Below, in pieces: positions 39,028 to 49,005 of a stretch of DNA of 64,000 bases (the first letter of the stretch is position 1; each line of letters opens with the position of its first letter). This stretch comes from Leptospira sp. B5-022 (GTDB taxonomy: Bacteria > Spirochaetota > Leptospiria > Leptospirales > Leptospiraceae), in the NCBI RefSeq assembly GCF_000347035.1, contig NZ_ANIJ01000047.1, positions 191,501-255,500 on the forward strand, read 5' to 3'. The notes below the pieces were generated by a model. It was given only the letters and a program-made list of their open reading frames with translations. It was not told where the DNA came from and made no database searches. Both the position numbers and the translations under genes were made by a program.

Positions 39028-39048
39028 TTTCAGGAGCGAAGCGACTAT
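39028..39048 (+). repeat. interspersed repeat, copy 3
   Basis: TTTCAGGAGCGAAGCGACTAT, identical over 20 bases to copies 2 and 4. It lies 36 bp before copy 4, between two genes. Confidence 0.85.
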
Positions 39049-39063
39049 AATCCGTCTTGCGGG

Positions 39064-39084
39064 TTTCAGGAGCGAAGCGACTAT
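39064..39084 (+). repeat. interspersed repeat, copy 4
   Basis: Identical to copy 3. The CTA at 39081-39083 is the minus-strand TAG stop codon of the ECF41 sigma factor gene. Confidence 0.85.
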
Positions 39085-40076
39085 CGTACGATGGCCCATT
39101 TTACTAGTTTGGCCACAGGGTTTAGCCATTTTGCAACCTTATTCCTGTAAGTATGAGGGAATAATAAAAAGTTTTCTAAAGGAAAGATCAGTCCATCTTC
39201 TATCAGCTTTTGTTTGTTCTGCATTGAACTTAATTTATCCGGATTAAGAACGGAATAAATTCTGGATATCCCGTCTTCTTCTATAAGGAAGCTTTGCAGA
39301 TACGCGGGTTGATCTTTGTAATAACCGATCAACGTTTCCGCTCCGTTCACTATTCCGAAATAGAAATCCAATCTGTATTTTAACCTATTACTTTTTGTCC
39401 TAATGAAAAAATGAGAGGTCCTCTCCTTTCCAATGATCGGAATTCTTGCCGCGTTTACTTTCCCGCCGCCATCGGACCAAAGAACGATCTCTTCTTTTAA
39501 GAAAGGAACCAGCAGCTCCGGTTTTCCTTTGGAAGATGCTAATAAAAAATCACGGAAGATCTTCTTTCTTGTTTCGGATGGAGCGTCGTATTTTTTTCGA
39601 TCCGATTTTAGCGACTCTTTGGCTCGTTTTAGGATCTGTCTACAGTTCTCCTGATTTTTTCCGACAACTTTTGCAATGGAATCATATCCCATTTCAAAAC
39701 TTTCTCGAAGTAGGAAAACCGCTCTTTCGATAGGATTCAATTTTTCTAATAAATGTAAGAACGCCAGATCCAATGTTTCCGGATCAGGCTCTTCTTCTAT
39801 CGGTGCCGGAGCCAGGGGCTCCGGTAACCAAGGGCCGATATAGGTTTCCCTTTTCCTTTTCGCCTTCCTTAAAGAATCCAAGGAGAGTCTAGCCGCGACA
39901 GTGGATAAGAATGCTTTCGGAGATCTGATCTTTTCTTCTTTGGATCTTTCCCATCTCAGAAAAGTCTCCTGCACTATATCCTCTGCCTCTACCACGCTCC
40001 CTGTCATCTTATAGGCAATCCCGAAGACCAAACCTTTGTTTTCTATAAATTGATCTAGTCTTTCTTGAGCGCTCAT
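39081..40076 (-). CDS. ECF41-group sigma factor with fused SnoaL-like regulatory domain
   Basis: A 331-residue extracytoplasmic-function sigma factor. Region 2 is at about 10-75 (DIVQETFLRW), region 4 at about 110-160, and a SnoaL-like extension follows to the C-terminus. The three hallmarks of group ECF41 are all there: WLPEPL in the linker (83-88), DGGGK (202-206) and NPDKL (278-282). In this group the fused domain, not an anti-sigma, controls activity, and the usual neighbour is a 'COE' enzyme; here a FAD oxidoreductase overlaps by 4 nt. Stop codon lies in an interspersed repeat. Confidence 0.92.
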   Translation of the reverse strand: MSAQERLDQFIENKGLVFGIAYKMTGSVVEAEDIVQETFLRWERSKEEKIRSPKAFLSTVAARLSLDSLRKAKRKRETYIGPWLPEPLAPAPIEEEPDPETLDLAFLHLLEKLNPIERAVFLLRESFEMGYDSIAKVVGKNQENCRQILKRAKESLKSDRKKYDAPSETRKKIFRDFLLASSKGKPELLVPFLKEEIVLWSDGGGKVNAARIPIIGKERTSHFFIRTKSNRLKYRLDFYFGIVNGAETLIGYYKDQPAYLQSFLIEEDGISRIYSVLNPDKLSSMQNKQKLIEDGLIFPLENFLLFPHTYRNKVAKWLNPVAKLVKWAIVR

Positions 40077-41260
40077 TTTTCTGCCGTTACGAATTTTTCG
40101 TTTTGTTTGACTAAAGGTCTTTCTTTAGGTTGAGGGATCGCATAAAAATCGAAATATTTTTCGGCCTTAAAAGAGAAGACTGTAAATTTGCAAATAAGCT
40201 CTTTCACAATAGCTCCTAATTTTCCGGTCCAAATTTTTTCCGTAGGACTATCGTCGTAATTTAAGAATTGAAGTAGGCCTTCTTTTCTTCCTAAACTTAC
40301 ACAACGTCCTACATACGCCAATCGGAAAGGTTTTTGTCCTATCTTCGATTTATTTCCCAATAAGTTGGAGATCCTTTCCGCCAGATAAATTCCCATAGGA
40401 AGCGCTGTGGCACAGGCCATTCTCAAATAGGAATATTCTTCTCCCGGAACTTTTACCCCGTCACCTGCGCCTAAAATATTTGTATATTCAGGAACTTGCA
40501 TATACTCATTCAGGTATACCTGGCCGATCTTATTTGATCCTAATCCGGAATTTTTTCCGAGATCGGAGGCGACGAGTCCTGCGGAAATCACACAATAATC
40601 GTGAAGGACTTGGGTTCCATTGGAAGTTTTAATCTTATCTTCCAATAGGTCTTCGCCTCTTTCTCCTTCTATCAGGTTTACTTTCAGATTTTTCAGGACT
40701 TCTTTCATATAAAGAACCGCATTCGAAGAGAAATTTTTTCCGATCTTATCCGAATCCAAAAGTGTTATTTTCACTAAGGGATAATTTTCTGCGAGTTCCG
40801 TTGCTACTTCTATACCGGAAAGTCCGCCGCCTAATACCGTTATTTTCGCATCCGGGCGATGGCTTAATTCTTTTCTTAATCGTTCCGAATCCTGAAAACT
40901 TGCGATCGAAAAATAATTGATACCTTTGGTCCCAGGATCTCCAGCTCTCATTCCTGCGGTATAACCTAAATAATCGTATTCGAAATAGGTCCCGTTATCT
41001 AAGAGCACTTTGTTCTCTTTCGGAAATATTTTTTCTACTCTTTGGATCAGAAGTTTTACCTTTGGATTCAATAAATTACGGATCTGGAAATCTTTCCCTT
41101 TGGTTCCTGCGATGACTTGGTGATTTCTGATCTTTTCCCTAAAGGTCGGCTCTGCAGTGATCAGAGTGATATCTACTTCCGAATTTTTGCGGGACAATCG
41201 GTTTGCTGCAGCGATACCTGCATAACCTCCTCCTACGATCAATACCTTCTTCTTTGACAT
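40073..41260 (-). CDS. FAD-dependent oxidoreductase (NDH-2-like), ECF41 target
   Basis: A 395-residue pyridine-nucleotide-disulphide-type oxidoreductase with N-terminal FAD motif VLIVGGGYAGIAAANRL, a second NAD(P) motif VLGGGLSGIEVATELA (about 149-164) and the GAGDGVK FAD segment near 280. I start at ATG 41260 (MSKKK), preceded by a GGAGG site; the frame can be read from a TTG at 41284, which would lie on the promoter. It is the likely 'oxidoreductase' partner of the sigma factor and is transcribed first from the ECF41 promoter. Substrate unknown. Confidence 0.88.
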   Translation of the reverse strand: MSKKKVLIVGGGYAGIAAANRLSRKNSEVDITLITAEPTFREKIRNHQVIAGTKGKDFQIRNLLNPKVKLLIQRVEKIFPKENKVLLDNGTYFEYDYLGYTAGMRAGDPGTKGINYFSIASFQDSERLRKELSHRPDAKITVLGGGLSGIEVATELAENYPLVKITLLDSDKIGKNFSSNAVLYMKEVLKNLKVNLIEGERGEDLLEDKIKTSNGTQVLHDYCVISAGLVASDLGKNSGLGSNKIGQVYLNEYMQVPEYTNILGAGDGVKVPGEEYSYLRMACATALPMGIYLAERISNLLGNKSKIGQKPFRLAYVGRCVSLGRKEGLLQFLNYDDSPTEKIWTGKLGAIVKELICKFTVFSFKAEKYFDFYAIPQPKERPLVKQNEKFVTAEK

Positions 41261-41284
41261 ACTTGCCTCCGGTTCTAAAGGCAA

Positions 41285-41311
41285 GACGTATCTGGGTCAT
41301 TTCTTGTGACA
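41285..41311 (-). promoter_or_regulatory. ECF41-type promoter of the oxidoreductase-sigma operon
   Basis: On the minus strand TGTCACA (41311-41305) and CGTC (41288-41285) are separated by 16 bp, which is the published ECF41 target pattern (TGTCACA in the -35 and CGTC in the -10). It lies 24 bp before the ATG at 41260. This implies positive autoregulation. Confidence 0.8.
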
Positions 41312-41414
41312 ATGTTTTGGATTTTCTTTGAGAAATGGTCTCAAGCGACTTTTGGAAGGGTTCTGATTAGGAGATTGACAGAGGTATTCTTGTCCACATC
41401 CTGGATATGGAATT

Positions 41415-42353
41415 ATGAAGCGTATTTTTTTCCTGATCCTTTTTTTGGCTTCGATCTTATGTTTGATAACATGTAAGGAAAAAAAGCCCATCCCTGAACT
41501 GGAAGGATTTGTAGTTAAAAGTGTAATCCATCCGAGTAATAATCCGTTCAACCAGGAAAAGGTAGAGTTAGGTAAGACATTATATTTCGATTCTAGACTT
41601 TCTTTCAACCAAGACGTAAGTTGCGCAAGTTGTCATAATGCCTCTTCTCCTTCCGAAGGTTTTCCTCGGACCAAGATCCATAATCCTGCTCCATCTCTTA
41701 CCAATGTGGCATTATATAAGGACGTATTCAAGGATCCTGAAGCAAAAGAATTAGAAGATCTGGTAAAAGAAAAAGTCCATTCTAAACTCATGTTTCAGAA
41801 CGAAACGAAGCTTGTACAAAGAATTTCTTCTATCCAAGGTTATAAGGAACTCTTCGAAAAAGCTTATGGAGATCCGGAGATTTCCGGAGAGAGGATCGTC
41901 CTAGCGCTCTCTACTTTCCAAAGAACGATCGTAAGTAAAAATTCCAACTTCGATAAATTTGTGATGGGGGAGGAGAACGCTTTGACCCCGGCTCAGATCA
42001 GAGGTTGGAACGTTTTCCAGAACAAGGCAAAATGTATTCAGTGTCACCAAGGACCAAATTTCTCCGATTCCAAATTGCATACAACCGGTCTTGCGGGGAT
42101 CAAAGATAAGGTTAGAACTCCTACATTAAGGGACGTCACTAAAAAGAAAACTTTCATGCATAATGGTATCTTCGGATCGATCGAAGATACCGTGAACCAT
42201 TTTGCGGAAGGTGGGCATTCCAAAGCGGTCCACGATCCTATGCTAAAACCTGCGGAACTTTCGGATCAGGACAAAAAGGATTTGATCGAATTCTTAAAAG
42301 CGTTAGAAGGAGAGCCCATCCAGTGGGAAATCCCCTCTATTCCAAAAGCTTAA
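41415..42353 (+). CDS. di-haem cytochrome c peroxidase lipoprotein (CCP/MauG family)
   Basis: A 312-residue periplasmic peroxidase reducing hydrogen peroxide with electrons from small cytochromes. Lipobox with Cys20 (LITC). Two CXXCH haem sites, CASCH (70-74) and CIQCH (207-211), and the late MHNGIF segment near 253 with a haem ligand Met. Shorter leader than secreted CCPs, lipid-anchored instead. It needs the cytochrome c maturation machinery found at 24-27.6 kb. Divergent from the ECF41 operon: the 103-bp gap holds its promoter too. Confidence 0.92.
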   Translation: MKRIFFLILFLASILCLITCKEKKPIPELEGFVVKSVIHPSNNPFNQEKVELGKTLYFDSRLSFNQDVSCASCHNASSPSEGFPRTKIHNPAPSLTNVALYKDVFKDPEAKELEDLVKEKVHSKLMFQNETKLVQRISSIQGYKELFEKAYGDPEISGERIVLALSTFQRTIVSKNSNFDKFVMGEENALTPAQIRGWNVFQNKAKCIQCHQGPNFSDSKLHTTGLAGIKDKVRTPTLRDVTKKKTFMHNGIFGSIEDTVNHFAEGGHSKAVHDPMLKPAELSDQDKKDLIEFLKALEGEPIQWEIPSIPKA

Positions 42354-42368
42354 TAAAACAGTCCGAAA

Positions 42369-44012
42369 TTAATCATTAGAAGGAGTAGCTTGTTGGGCTT
42401 TCGCTACTTCGTTTTTGATGATCGTGTCTACGATTTCATCCACATTTACTCCGAACTTTTCGAAAACAGAGTTCCTTGCCAGTTCGTACCGAATGATATC
42501 CACATTAAAGTTGATCCTTGCTTGGGCTACTTGTAGCTCGGCTTGGATCAAACCGTCCAAAGCGGATTTTACCAATACTGCCGTAAATCTTCCCTGATTG
42601 AAGCGTGCTTGGACTCCTCTATAAAACTTCTCCGCCTCTTCTCTACGAGTGTTTGCGGTTTCCAGAAGTTCCTGCCCGGCAACGATCGCATAATATCTAT
42701 TATCCAACTCTTCTTTGATCAGAGTCCGAAGTTCGGTCTCTTGTTTTGCCAAGATATCTAATTTAAGTTTAGCGTCTCTGATATCCGTCTGGATCCCAGT
42801 ATCGAATAAAGGATATGACAGAGCGAAGTTTAAAGTTTTTTCAGGATAACGGAAGGACATCATGCCTGTTTCTGGATTCACATAATTGGTCTGAGGATTT
42901 AAGTATGTTTGTCCTCTTGTGGAATAACTTCCGGTAATCTTTAAGGAAGGCATATCTTCCGCGTTCTTGATCTTCAGTTCCAGTTCTGCGATCTGCCTCT
43001 GACGGATCAAATTTTTCAGGTCTATCCTATGATCCAATGCGTATTGATAATCCTTAGTTGGATTGATATCGTTCGGGACTTTTTCTTGAAGATCGGTGAT
43101 CCCGGAAATTTTAGAACTTGGGTCCACATTCAAAATACGGATCAAATTTCTTTCCGCTTCCGCTCTGGCAAGTTTTGCTCTTTCCAAACTGTTTTCGGTT
43201 TGAGTAAGGGCACTATTCCATTGATTCACCTCGAACCCTTCGGAAAGACCAAGGTTACGTTTTCTGATCGTTAGATCCCGGATATTTTTGGTATTTTTTT
43301 CCAACCTGTCGAATGTTTCAACTTGAGAATCGAATACGCTCAAACTCCAATAATCCACCAGAGTTTTAACCACAAGCTGGGCAAGAATATTGACCAGTTC
43401 GTCTCGACGAATGACTGCGTTTTGTTTTAATACTTTTTGTTTTTCTTTCTCAATTTGGCCGAAAGAATACTTTAAAAGTTCCTGACCAAGAGTGATCGTC
43501 AGGGCATCGGTGTATTGGGGAGGGGCCGCTAAATAAGAACCGACTGCGCCTAATCTGGAAGCGGCTGCCTGAGTTTCGAATGCATCCGCATCGAATCTAG
43601 TATGACTGAGTTCCAAACTAAAATAAGTCTGGGTTTCGAAATTCTTTTGGATCCCGACGTTTACCCTATCGTTCGAGATCTTTGTTCCGGAGAGAACGTT
43701 ATTATTATTCAGAGGAAGAGTAGTTTTTGTTTTCGAAAAACCGCCGACCAGCGTCCATGCATATTGAGATAGATTTTTTAACTCGGCAGTATCCGCTTTT
43801 ACGAATTCCATCCCGGCATTTCTTACCGTGATATTATTCGCTAGGACATAATTGACCGCTTCTTTCAAAGTGAGCTTAAGAACTCTGGGCTTATTTTGAA
43901 AGGAAGGGTCTAACTCTTGGGCGAATTGGGAAACCGGAAGAGCAAAAGTGCAAACAAGCAAGAGTCGCAGATAAAATTTCCTTAACCAAGGAATATTTGC
44001 AGGCCTAAGCAT
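42369..44012 (-). CDS. TolC-family outer-membrane protein
   Basis: A 547-residue exported OEP protein with signal peptide [17 protein letters not shown]. Two long coiled regions and the paired repeat ([20 protein letters not shown] near 238-257 and [20 protein letters not shown] near 470-489) are visible. Longer than the TolC at 9104. No pump or adaptor is adjacent. The stop is 15 bp from the convergent peroxidase gene. Substrate unknown. Confidence 0.87.
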   Translation of the reverse strand: MLRPANIPWLRKFYLRLLLVCTFALPVSQFAQELDPSFQNKPRVLKLTLKEAVNYVLANNITVRNAGMEFVKADTAELKNLSQYAWTLVGGFSKTKTTLPLNNNNVLSGTKISNDRVNVGIQKNFETQTYFSLELSHTRFDADAFETQAAASRLGAVGSYLAAPPQYTDALTITLGQELLKYSFGQIEKEKQKVLKQNAVIRRDELVNILAQLVVKTLVDYWSLSVFDSQVETFDRLEKNTKNIRDLTIRKRNLGLSEGFEVNQWNSALTQTENSLERAKLARAEAERNLIRILNVDPSSKISGITDLQEKVPNDINPTKDYQYALDHRIDLKNLIRQRQIAELELKIKNAEDMPSLKITGSYSTRGQTYLNPQTNYVNPETGMMSFRYPEKTLNFALSYPLFDTGIQTDIRDAKLKLDILAKQETELRTLIKEELDNRYYAIVAGQELLETANTRREEAEKFYRGVQARFNQGRFTAVLVKSALDGLIQAELQVAQARINFNVDIIRYELARNSVFEKFGVNVDEIVDTIIKNEVAKAQQATPSND

Positions 44013-44106
44013 AGTGTGTTGGTCTTCCTACGGAGCATGGTTTTTGTTTCGGAAGAATTTGCCAAATCGAAAAATCTAAAGTAAAAGTCTAGACACCTTA
44101 AAATCG

Positions 44107-46191
44107 ATGAAAACTCCAGATAAAAAATTGAACCGACTCGCGTCTGAAAAAAGTCCTTATTTACTCCAACATTCCGCCAACCCAGTGGATTGGTTTCCAT
44201 GGTCTGAAGAGGCCTTTGCAAAGGCGAAATCCGAGAATAAACTGATCTTCTTATCCATCGGTTACGCTACCTGTCATTGGTGTCATGTAATGGAAAAGGA
44301 ATCGTTTGAGAACGAAACGACTGCGGAAGTTTTAAATAGAGATTACGTTTCCATTAAGGTGGATCGGGAAGAAAGACCGGACGTGGATCGGATCTATATG
44401 GACGCGTTACATGCCATGGGACAGCAGGGTGGCTGGCCTTTAAATATGTTTTTAACTCCCGAAGGAAAGCCGATTACTGGCGGGACGTATTTTCCTCCTG
44501 TCCCTAAGTATGGAAGAAAAAGTTTTACGGAAGTTTTGGGAATTTTAAACGGTTTATGGAAGGAGAAAAAAGAAGAATTACTCGAGGCATCCGAAGATCT
44601 GACCAAACACTTAAAAGAATCGGAAGAAACTCGAGCATTTGCAGATACTTCCGAGATTTCTTCTCCGGGCCCGGAAATTTTCGAGAATGGATTTTTATTA
44701 TATGATCGATTTTACGATCCGGATTACGCGGGTTTTAAATCCAATTCTGTAAATAAATTTCCACCCAGCATGGGGCTCGGTTTTTTATTACGTTATCATA
44801 AATCTACAGGTGAACCCAAAGCTCTCGAAATGGTGGAAGAGACACTGACCGCAATGAAGAAGGGTGGGATATACGATCAGATCGGCGGGGGACTTTGCAG
44901 GTATTCCACCGACCATCATTGGTTGGTACCACATTTCGAGAAGATGTTGTACGATAATTCTCTCTTTTTGGAAGCTTTAGTAGAATGTTACCAAGCGGTA
45001 GGAGAAAATAAATACAAGGATTATGCATACGATGTGATCGAATATCTTCATCGCGATATGAGATTGCCTGGAGGTGGAATTGCGAGCGCAGAAGATGCTG
45101 ATTCGGAAGGAGAAGAGGGCTTATTCTATCTTTGGACAAAAGAAGAAGTAAGAGAAGTCTGCGGACAAGACGCTTTTCTCTTGGATGAATTTTGGAATAT
45201 CACCGAAAAAGGAAATTTTGAAGAGAAAAATATCCTACATGAAACATTCAGAATGAACTTCTCCAGACTGCACGGTTTGGAACCTTCCGAATTGGAAGAG
45301 ATTGTTTCCAAAAACAGAAAAAAACTATTAGAAAGACGCTCCCATAGGATCAGACCGCTTAGGGACGATAAAATTTTATTTTCTTGGAACTGTTTGTATA
45401 TCAAAGCCCTAACAAAAGCTGCAATGGCATTTGGGGACGGGGATCTATTAAGAGAAGCGGAAGAAACTTATAAATTCCTGGAAAAAAATCTGATCCGAGA
45501 GGATGGAAGACTGCTCAGAAGGTTTAGAGAGGGAGAGGCAAGATTTTTAGCATATAGCTCTGATTATGCGGAATTTGTTTTAGCTTCTTTGTATCTGTTC
45601 CAAGCAGGAAAAGGATTCAGGTATCTGGAAAATGCGATACGATACACCGAAGAAGCGATCCGACTTTTTAGGAGTCCTTCCGGCGCGTTTTTCGATTCAG
45701 GTATAGACGGAGAGACATTGCTCAGAAGAACTGTGGATGGATACGATGGAGTGGAACCTTCTGCCAATAGTTCCTTTGCGACCGCATTAGTGATACTTTC
45801 AAAGTTAGGAGTGGACTCTGAAAAATATCTGCAATATGCGGATTCTATCTTCTCCTTTTTCAAATCCGAATTGGAAACATACCCGATGAATTATCCATAT
45901 ATGCTTTCCGCATTATGGCTTAGAAAATCTCCCGGAAGAGAACTTGCGGTAGTTTATTCAAGTCAGGAAGAATTATTGCCGATCTGGAAAGGTGTCGGCT
46001 CCTTATTCTTACCGGAAACCGTGCTTATATGGGCAAACGATAAAGAAGCGGAAGAAAATGGAGAAAAATTCCTGCTTCTAAAAAATAGGAATTCAGGCGG
46101 GGGAGTGAAGGCGTACGTCTGTGTAGGATCCTATTGCGAACTTCCCGTATCGGACTGGACTAGTTTACGAGCAAAATTGATAGAGGATTAA
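44107..46191 (+). CDS. thioredoxin-domain protein of the YyaL/SSP411 family (DUF255)
   Basis: A 694-residue cytoplasmic protein: an N-terminal thioredoxin-like DUF255 domain ([20 protein letters not shown] at about 14-33, then CHWC at about 58-61) followed by an (alpha/alpha)6 barrel as in N-acylglucosamine 2-epimerases. CHWC is the family's redox-type motif. Function not established in bacteria. It ends overlapping the convergent rsfS by 4 nt. Confidence 0.93.
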   Translation: MKTPDKKLNRLASEKSPYLLQHSANPVDWFPWSEEAFAKAKSENKLIFLSIGYATCHWCHVMEKESFENETTAEVLNRDYVSIKVDREERPDVDRIYMDALHAMGQQGGWPLNMFLTPEGKPITGGTYFPPVPKYGRKSFTEVLGILNGLWKEKKEELLEASEDLTKHLKESEETRAFADTSEISSPGPEIFENGFLLYDRFYDPDYAGFKSNSVNKFPPSMGLGFLLRYHKSTGEPKALEMVEETLTAMKKGGIYDQIGGGLCRYSTDHHWLVPHFEKMLYDNSLFLEALVECYQAVGENKYKDYAYDVIEYLHRDMRLPGGGIASAEDADSEGEEGLFYLWTKEEVREVCGQDAFLLDEFWNITEKGNFEEKNILHETFRMNFSRLHGLEPSELEEIVSKNRKKLLERRSHRIRPLRDDKILFSWNCLYIKALTKAAMAFGDGDLLREAEETYKFLEKNLIREDGRLLRRFREGEARFLAYSSDYAEFVLASLYLFQAGKGFRYLENAIRYTEEAIRLFRSPSGAFFDSGIDGETLLRRTVDGYDGVEPSANSSFATALVILSKLGVDSEKYLQYADSIFSFFKSELETYPMNYPYMLSALWLRKSPGRELAVVYSSQEELLPIWKGVGSLFLPETVLIWANDKEAEENGEKFLLLKNRNSGGGVKAYVCVGSYCELPVSDWTSLRAKLIED

Positions 46192-46565
46192 GAGAGCTCT
46201 ATTCTCTCCGCATCTCTCCAAAGCCTGTCCAGATTATAATACTCTCTTTTTTCCGGGGTCATGATATGGACTATGAATTCGCCGTAGTCCAATAAAGTCC
46301 AACCGGAGGAAGCGGATGTTCCTGTTTTATCCGTTTCCTTATGAGGTAATTTAAAACTTTTTAATGCTTTTTTGATCTCTCTTGCGACTGCGTTTGCTTG
46401 AACTGCGGAGTTTACGGTGCAGATCAAAAAGAAACTCAAGTATGAATGCACTGATTCTAAGTTTAAGACCGCGATCTCTTCGCATTTTTTATCCTGCATG
46501 ATCTTATGGATCGTTTTTAGGATTTCCATCGTGTTTTCCGGGGTATTTTTGGGGGAAGGACTCAT
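46188..46565 (-). CDS. rsfS: ribosome silencing factor RsfS
   Basis: A 125-residue protein that binds ribosomal protein L14 and blocks subunit joining in slow growth. Core motif: [30 protein letters not shown], here given in pieces as [14 protein letters not shown] (about 90-103) and EYYNLDRLW (about 108-116). ATG at 46565; a shorter start at MEILKT is possible. Usual neighbour of nadD/yqeK, as here. Confidence 0.95.
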   Translation of the reverse strand: MSPSPKNTPENTMEILKTIHKIMQDKKCEEIAVLNLESVHSYLSFFLICTVNSAVQANAVAREIKKALKSFKLPHKETDKTGTSASSGWTLLDYGEFIVHIMTPEKREYYNLDRLWRDAERIELS

Positions 46566-46567
46566 AT

Positions 46568-47716
46568 TTATTTTTTAGGCTCGATATCGGATCCTAAGAG
46601 CACGGTGGAATCCAGCCCAAGGTCCTTTCTTAATACATGGTATACTTTTGTTTTTTCTAATATGGAGGAGATTTTATCCGCGACAGCGGTATTCCCGGAA
46701 CGATCTAAGATGATCGTTTTTTTTACGTCTTTGGTCCAGGCATTGTCTACGGAGAGTACTTTGATCCTTTTATCCGCCAAGGTCGCTCTCACATCCTTTG
46801 CAAGACCGGGCACATCGGTCCCGTTCAAAACTTCCGTTCTGGCATATTCCCCATCCGTGAAAATTTCAGCGGAAACATCTTTATGGAATTTTCGGACAGC
46901 GACAGAAGCCCTGGCCGGATCCGCAGTTAGGAATAAACGTCTTGTTTTGGGATCCAGAGCGGGTTCTCCCGGAAGTTCCGTGATCCCGAATGCGAGTCTA
47001 TGAGAGGTGGCGAATTTTAGAAGAGTATAAAAATCCTCTTTGGAAAAATCCGAATCGATCAGATTGAAGACCATTTCCGACCAAAATGAATTAAGAAGTT
47101 CTTTGTTTTCATATAAAGTTTCGTAAACGGATAGGACCGCACTCTCTTGTCTGCTGATCCGATCTAGATAATCCAATGTTTCCTTCTTATCCATATAAGA
47201 AACGTAATCATACACATCTTCGCCCGAATAAGCATACAAACCGGGTTCCCTAACATAAGAAGGAGAAACCCTATTAGTTCGGTTATCGGTGTATAAATTC
47301 ACTCCGCCTAAAATATCTACGATCTTGATAAAGGAAGAAGCGTTGATCTTAACGGTATAATTCGGTTTGGAACCTAAGATGTCCTGGATTGCCTCTTTTA
47401 CCGCCGAGGTTGCCTTGGATTTAATTTGTTCTAAAGTATCTTCCGGATCTTCGAATGTGGTGATCGGATGAAAGAAGAATAAGCCGACCCTTTCTTGGGA
47501 AGGGAAGATGGTGGCTAAAAATCCGAACTCATACACGTCGTCGTTTCCTACTGCATGGAAAAGAATATGGATCGGTTTACCGGAACTGATCTTTTCGTCC
47601 AGACCGGTCCTTCTGAAATTGCGAAATAGAAAAAATAACAGTGCCAAAAACAGAAAACCTGCGGCAATCCATAGTGGAAGAAGATTAAAAGGTCGAATCG
47701 GTTTGTTAGGACTCAA
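46568..47716 (-). CDS. LytR-CpsA-Psr (LCP) family protein with LytR_C domain
   Basis: A 382-residue membrane-anchored protein. One N-terminal helix (about 14-32), an LCP domain to about 245 ([12 protein letters not shown] and [17 protein letters not shown] segments) and a C-terminal LytR_C/VanY-like small domain (about 290-375). In Gram-positives LCP enzymes move glycan from undecaprenyl pyrophosphate to the wall; role in Leptospira unknown. TTG start (MSPNKPIR) with GAGG upstream. Between yqeK and rsfS in one run. Confidence 0.8.
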   Translation of the reverse strand: MSPNKPIRPFNLLPLWIAAGFLFLALLFFLFRNFRRTGLDEKISSGKPIHILFHAVGNDDVYEFGFLATIFPSQERVGLFFFHPITTFEDPEDTLEQIKSKATSAVKEAIQDILGSKPNYTVKINASSFIKIVDILGGVNLYTDNRTNRVSPSYVREPGLYAYSGEDVYDYVSYMDKKETLDYLDRISRQESAVLSVYETLYENKELLNSFWSEMVFNLIDSDFSKEDFYTLLKFATSHRLAFGITELPGEPALDPKTRRLFLTADPARASVAVRKFHKDVSAEIFTDGEYARTEVLNGTDVPGLAKDVRATLADKRIKVLSVDNAWTKDVKKTIILDRSGNTAVADKISSILEKTKVYHVLRKDLGLDSTVLLGSDIEPKK

Positions 47717-47761
47717 ATCAAAGCCTCGGATGATTCCATTCAGAAAGAAAAAATAACCCTG

Positions 47762-48355
47762 TCAATTGGATAATTTTCCCAAGGCGAAATGATACATAGC
47801 GATCGTCCTATTATGGATCGCTCCTTTATTATTCAACAGGTTCTGCATAGTATGGACGGTCTTATTTAATACGGCGAGGTATAGATTTTCCTTGGCTTTG
47901 TTTCTCCAATCCGAATAATCCTTTTGTCTTTCCGCAAACTCGGAACCTAAAAAATCGGCCGCATACAAGATACAATCCAAGAGGTTTAAGTCCTCTCCAC
48001 CTAAAGTATGGTGTTTCACTGCATCTAAAACGGATCTTGTTTTTAAGCCGTATTCCGTTTCCAGATAATAGGCTGCGGATCTCGAATGCCAGGCCGCCTC
48101 CGGAAGTTTAGGGGCTTCTAGATCTCCTAGTTTTGTAAATAGATCTAAATGGAACTCTTTAGTTTTTTGTTTGGTGATATCGTGTACTACACCGGCTAAA
48201 TAAGCTTCGTTTGTCTCGTTCGGAGAATGAATACTTGCAAGTTCCTCCGCGATCTCAGCCACTCTTAGACTATGCTCCCAGCGGGTTTTAGTAATTTCTT
48301 TTGGAACAATATCAGTAAAATATTGTATTTGTTCTGTAGTAGTATTCAGGATCAT
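47762..48355 (-). CDS. yqeK: HD-domain bis(5'-nucleosyl)-tetraphosphatase YqeK-like
   Basis: A 197-residue HD phosphohydrolase. Metal-binding His in TRWEHSLRVAEIAEELA (His28) and the HD pair in AGVVHDITKQ (about 69-72), plus HHTLGG near 116. YqeK proteins hydrolyse Ap4A symmetrically. Located next to nadD, the usual place. Confidence 0.92.
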   Translation of the reverse strand: MILNTTTEQIQYFTDIVPKEITKTRWEHSLRVAEIAEELASIHSPNETNEAYLAGVVHDITKQKTKEFHLDLFTKLGDLEAPKLPEAAWHSRSAAYYLETEYGLKTRSVLDAVKHHTLGGEDLNLLDCILYAADFLGSEFAERQKDYSDWRNKAKENLYLAVLNKTVHTMQNLLNNKGAIHNRTIAMYHFALGKLSN

Positions 48356-48379
48356 CTCTTATATATAAGACTGACGGTC

Positions 48380-48988
48380 TTAGCAATAGGATCTATTTTT
48401 AAGTATGATATCCCATACTTTTTGGGACAATACAATCGGTTTCCTATTTTCCAAAATACATTTAGGAAGTTCTTCTCTAAGATTGGTAGATGCAGCTTCT
48501 ACGATCAGGTTTTGTAAAAATACGATCTTATCTTGGAATTTTTGCAAGTGTGCGTTTTGTGGTACGGACTGGGAGAATCTTCTGAACACCAAAAGAGAAT
48601 CCACCTTATCCAAAATATTTTCCCAGTTTTTCCATTTATGGAATTCGGAATATTGATCTTCTCCGATCAAAAGGGCAAGTTTATCATTTGGCCGACCTTT
48701 CAAAAGTTCTAAAATAGTTTCTTCCGTAAAACTCGGAGTTTCTCTTTTGATCTCCCAGTCCCAAATTTTCGTATTCGGAAAACTTTCGAACTGGGCCTGA
48801 ACAAGATCTATGATCGATTCAGGAGGAGTTTTTTTATTCTGTTTCCAGGGAGAAGTATGGTTTGGAACGATCAGAAGTTCTTTTGCATTCGGAAAATTTT
48901 TCCAAAAACTGGACGCCACTTCCGCATGACCTAGATGCGGAGGATCAAAACTCCCGCCAAAAACTCCGACCAGATCGGAAGAGATCAT
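48380..48988 (-). CDS. nadD: nicotinate-nucleotide adenylyltransferase
   Basis: A 202-residue nucleotidyltransferase making deamido-NAD from nicotinate mononucleotide. The N-terminal GGSFDPPHLGHAEVA (11-25) has the HxGH motif (His18-His21), and the C-terminal ISTN-like site reads ASTNLREELP. Length is standard. Followed by yqeK, rsfS. Confidence 0.95.
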   Translation of the reverse strand: MISSDLVGVFGGSFDPPHLGHAEVASSFWKNFPNAKELLIVPNHTSPWKQNKKTPPESIIDLVQAQFESFPNTKIWDWEIKRETPSFTEETILELLKGRPNDKLALLIGEDQYSEFHKWKNWENILDKVDSLLVFRRFSQSVPQNAHLQKFQDKIVFLQNLIVEAASTNLREELPKCILENRKPIVLSQKVWDIILKNRSYC

Positions 48989-49005
48989 AAAAAGAAGAAG
49001 GTCCC

